A stretch of DNA of 64,000 bases from Cesiribacteraceae bacterium YIM B00369 (GTDB lineage: Bacteria > Bacteroidota > Bacteroidia > Cytophagales > Cyclobacteriaceae): contig JAFMYY010000019.1 in NCBI GenBank assembly GCA_017948555.1, positions 450-64,449 of the forward strand, given 5' to 3'. Below the pieces are notes generated by a model. It saw only the letters and a program-made list of their open reading frames with translations. It had not been told where the DNA came from and did not search any database. Of this stretch, positions 61,220 to 64,000 are shown in pieces (positions within the stretch are counted from its first letter, which is position 1; the number at the start of each line of letters is the position of its first letter). A program made the translations under genes and the position numbers.

Positions 61220-64000
61220 CTATTTGTAAACGACCATAGCCCCCTCGCTATTTTGCTCACTGCCCACTGATGCTTTTATAATGGCCATTTTTCCTGAGAA
61301 AGGAAAATGAAGCATACAAGATCTTACCTTTTTACCAAAAAGCTTTTCAAGTGACTGCTGATAATGGAAAAGTTGATGTGCATATTGCTTGTCCTTTATA
61401 TGCCCTTCCAGTTTCGCAGGGCTGCCCGGAAAGAATTTATGGTCAATGATTAACAACCCATCTTCCATCTCATATACCATATCCACAATGCCCTTTACCA
61501 GTCTTCCGTCCTCCTGCTGCAGCTGAATATCCAGTTCGGTATGCAGTTTTCCTTCACCCATCTCCCCTACAAACTGTAATAAACGCTCACCGGCCTCCTG
61601 TAAGGATAGGTAAAAATCAGCGCTCAGGGAGTAAGAAGCCTGCAGGGATCTAAATGCTTCACCCTTTAACTGGATGCCATTGCCCAGAGCAGCCATATAA
61701 TGGTGCAGCAGATTACCCGCATCGGCCTCTTCTGCTTCCGGCACGCTGCCTAAAGGGAGCCGGCCTCCTAAACTATGCAACTCTGCCTGCCAGATCAGAT
61801 CTTCAACCGCTGCCTGTGAAGGGTTCAGCAGGTAAGGTACAGAAGCAACCTTTTTGATTTCAAGCTTTCTCCAGGGCCGTGTCGAAACAGTTGCCGGATA
61901 AGCTTCCTCATCAAAAGCTATAGCTGGGTGGATATTGCTCCCTGTTAGCTGCTTTTCCAGGAAACCCATTTCTTTCCCTTTATGCTGAAATACCTTTTCC
62001 AGCCAGGTGTTGTCTTCTCTACCATTGCTTTTCTCCTGGACCATTAACAGCAAATAATCTCTGGCACGGGTAAAGCCTACATACAGTAGGCGTGTTTTTT
62101 CATCTGCAGGGTCTTCAGCATATCCCAGAAGGGCCTGCACATAAGCTGTATTGCGGGTATTGGCAGAGAAAGGATTTATCAGTTTCTGAATACTCCTGCC
62201 TCCTAATGGATTTTCAAATTCAAATTTTTCGGCCTTTGTGACCACTACATCATCAAAACCTGACTCCCTGTAGTCTGTCATTCCCCCCATGATCACCAGC
62301 GGCCATTCCAGCCCCTTGCTCTGATGGTAGGTCATTAACTGAAGGCCGGGACTGTGCAGTGGGGTTTTATCATTGGCACTTATCTCACTCAGTTCCTTCA
62401 GAAGCCGATTGGCATAAGACAGCTGTCCCACATCTTCACAGCTATTGGCTACTGCAATTGCTTTATCCCGGATAAACTCCAGGCCAGCTAAACGCACAGG
62501 GGCGTCTTCCTGCTGACTTGCCCATTCCTCAAGCCGGAAAGCCTGCAGCAGGCGTTCTGCCATTAAGCCTCCGCTCAAATACGCTGCATTTGTCCTTAAC
62601 TCCTCCATCCGGTTCTCCAGTTCATCATCCAGCCTAAGGTATTCAGCAGCCAGATGTTTCTGCCAGAAAGATTTGATATCCAGCTGGTCTTCGAGGAACA
62701 ATCCTGTGATCCCTCTGGAAAAATTGTCATGCCCATCGATGAACCAGGCCAGCAAAGCCCTGAACAGAATGACCTCCTTTCGCCTACTCATTTCCTGCTT
62801 GCGGGGACTGACGGGTAGCCCTTTGGAACGAAAATACTGTCCATATTCAAGCAATTGATTATGCTTTGGCAGGAGGATACAGATATCGTCGGGCTGAATA
62901 GCTCTCCATATTTCGAGGTGCTTATCATAAACCTGCCATTGCTCATCCAGGGCTATCTTAATATAGTGGAACATTGCCTGGCACTCTGTACGCTTCGCAT
63001 ATTTGACCAGCTGAAAAGCTTCCTGTAATCCTTTAGGCTCTTCCTGGCGGTGAGGCTCAAGGCTTACAAGTTTTGGGGGATACTGTCCGAACAAAGGAAC
63101 AAACAGAGCATTGGCTGCCTCCACCAAAGCTTTTCTGGACCTGCGGGAAGTGCCAAGAATATTCTCCTCATCCATTTGATCCTGAAACTGGAACAGCACT
63201 TCTTCAATCAGGGAAGCATCCGCTCCGCGGAAGCCATAAATCGACTGCTTTATATCACCTACCCAGTAGGTGCGGATGTTTTCATGATCCATTTTCTTGA
63301 AAATGGCCAGCTGAATGGGGCAGGTGTCCTGAAACTCATCCACCAGAATCATTTTAAAAGAGGCATAAAAGTAATCCTGAAATGTTTTATCCTCCAGCAG
63401 TTCCAGCATTTTTACTTCCATATCCTGGTAATCGATCAGGGCGCCATCTGCTTTCGTTTGCTGGTAAGCATCCATCACCTGTGCCGCATAAGTGAATAAA
63501 AAGCGGGTATAATCCCGGATGTCTTCCCAAAACTCCTGAATGTTGATGACATCAGATCCAAATTGCTCTTTCACATCATTTACCGGCCCTTCCAATCCAG
63601 CCTTTAAATCTCTTTTCCCAGGCTCACTATCCAGAAATGACCGGACTTTTGACCAGATTAGCTGTTTATCCTGAATTTGTCCGGCTATCTCCTTTAGAGC
63701 CTCCCCATAGTTTTGTGTTGTTTTGGTAGCGCAAGCCAGGCATTTCTTTGCTACCTCTAAAAGGTCAGTGACTTTTATATCAAAAACAGACAATTTTATC
63801 CGTTCAATCGGATCAACTTTGAAACCACATGCCGTATATGTTTTTTGGTAGTTTTCTTCCCAAAGATATTTAAGCTGCTCTCCCCCGATCCCGTTCACCG
63901 TTGCTTTGCTGACAATGTCCAGGATCGTTTCTGCAAATTTATTCCGCCCGTCAAAGGTTTTATTGGAAAGCCGTTCTTCCAGCTCCACCAGCTTCTTATA
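61220..64000 (-). CDS. UvrD/AddA-like helicase-nuclease (5' end outside window)
   Basis: Frame runs off the window end, so Walker A is not seen. Visible: LVDEFQDTCPIQ (motif II), GDIKQSIYGFRGAD (motif III), GTSRRS (motif IV region), TYHQSKGLEWPLVI (motif V) and LLYVGFTRARDYLLL (motif VI). The C-terminal domain ADAGNLLHHYMAAL ... GIVDMVYEMEDGLLIIDHKF is a RecB-family PD-(D/E)xK nuclease with His, Asp and D-x-K. Belongs to the AddA/RecB type used in break processing or phage defence; the neighbouring UvrD gene follows by 34 bp. Confidence 0.88.
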   Translation of the reverse strand, partial: YKKLVELEERLSNKTFDGRNKFAETILDIVSKATVNGIGGEQLKYLWEENYQKTYTACGFKVDPIERIKLSVFDIKVTDLLEVAKKCLACATKTTQNYGEALKEIAGQIQDKQLIWSKVRSFLDSEPGKRDLKAGLEGPVNDVKEQFGSDVINIQEFWEDIRDYTRFLFTYAAQVMDAYQQTKADGALIDYQDMEVKMLELLEDKTFQDYFYASFKMILVDEFQDTCPIQLAIFKKMDHENIRTYWVGDIKQSIYGFRGADASLIEEVLFQFQDQMDEENILGTSRRSRKALVEAANALFVPLFGQYPPKLVSLEPHRQEEPKGLQEAFQLVKYAKRTECQAMFHYIKIALDEQWQVYDKHLEIWRAIQPDDICILLPKHNQLLEYGQYFRSKGLPVSPRKQEMSRRKEVILFRALLAWFIDGHDNFSRGITGLFLEDQLDIKSFWQKHLAAEYLRLDDELENRMEELRTNAAYLSGGLMAERLLQAFRLEEWASQQEDAPVRLAGLEFIRDKAIAVANSCEDVGQLSYANRLLKELSEISANDKTPLHSPGLQLMTYHQSKGLEWPLVIMGGMTDYRESGFDDVVVTKAEKFEFENPLGGRSIQKLINPFSANTRNTAYVQALLGYAEDPADEKTRLLYVGFTRARDYLLLMVQEKSNGREDNTWLEKVFQHKGKEMGFLEKQLTGSNIHPAIAFDEEAYPATVSTRPWRKLEIKKVASVPYLLNPSQAAVEDLIWQAELHSLGGRLPLGSVPEAEEADAGNLLHHYMAALGNGIQLKGEAFRSLQASYSLSADFYLSLQEAGERLLQFVGEMGEGKLHTELDIQLQQEDGRLVKGIVDMVYEMEDGLLIIDHKFFPGSPAKLEGHIKDKQYAHQLFHYQQSLEKLFGKKVRSCMLHFPFSGKMAIIKASVGSEQNSEGAMVVYK

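Noticed and set aside
1-64000. CRISPR arrays, rRNA genes, standard tRNA genes
   Set aside because: No spaced direct-repeat array and no rRNA or canonical tRNA sequence was seen anywhere in the window.

Overview
The window looks like a chromosomal segment of a Bacteroidota bacterium, probably a Cytophagia-type lineage. Promoters carry the TAnnTTTG -7 element of that phylum, Shine-Dalgarno sequences are mostly absent, and protein families such as the long WYL regulators and the CAP-domain protein fit. This placement is inferred, not proven.

Positions 1-14.1 kb are an RNA-repair island. On the minus strand an rtcB-prfH-TPR operon (725-3374) follows a 15-codon leader peptide and an intrinsic terminator with a perfectly complementary antiterminator arm, so it looks controlled by ribosome-mediated attenuation. 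A WYL regulator fused to a PhyH-like dioxygenase (5351-7090) is divergent from two RlaP-type nucleotidyltransferases, a second rtcB and a TROVE/Ro60 gene (rsr). Those three transcription units share one operator (TGCGCA-N7-TGCGCA) at a fixed distance from the -7 element. rsr has an in-frame amber codon and is followed by four tandem Y-RNA-like genes. The last of these contains a complete circularly permuted tRNA-like fold with its acceptor stem closed by a GCAA tetraloop.

Positions 14.4-31 kb carry a dense set of mostly unrecognised genes bound together by two further promoter/operator families. Class B (GACAYRTTCTGGC at the -33 position) drives an AAA ATPase operon, a two-gene unit of unknowns and an operon with an HDAC-like deacetylase. 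Class C (palindrome around GTCAAGCTTGAC, 40-41 bp upstream of the -7 element, often serving both directions) drives a secreted TPR protein, an ADP-ribosylglycohydrolase and several unknowns. A second WYL regulator (20690-21589) lies in the middle. This looks like an undescribed stress or conflict-response regulon and is my main candidate for a new system.

Positions 31-64 kb are a defence island, all on the minus strand apart from an IS21 element. It holds two partial UvrD-type helicases (one with a RelE/ParE-like N-terminus and ankyrin-like repeats), a complete Zorya system (zorABCD), a SNF2 helicase / adenine methyltransferase / DEAD helicase-nuclease set, a HEPN-CBS fusion, and a 1179-residue helicase-nuclease. 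The helicase-nuclease is paired with a 693-codon gene split by the IS21 insertion. Removing the IS and one 5-bp target duplication restores that reading frame exactly.
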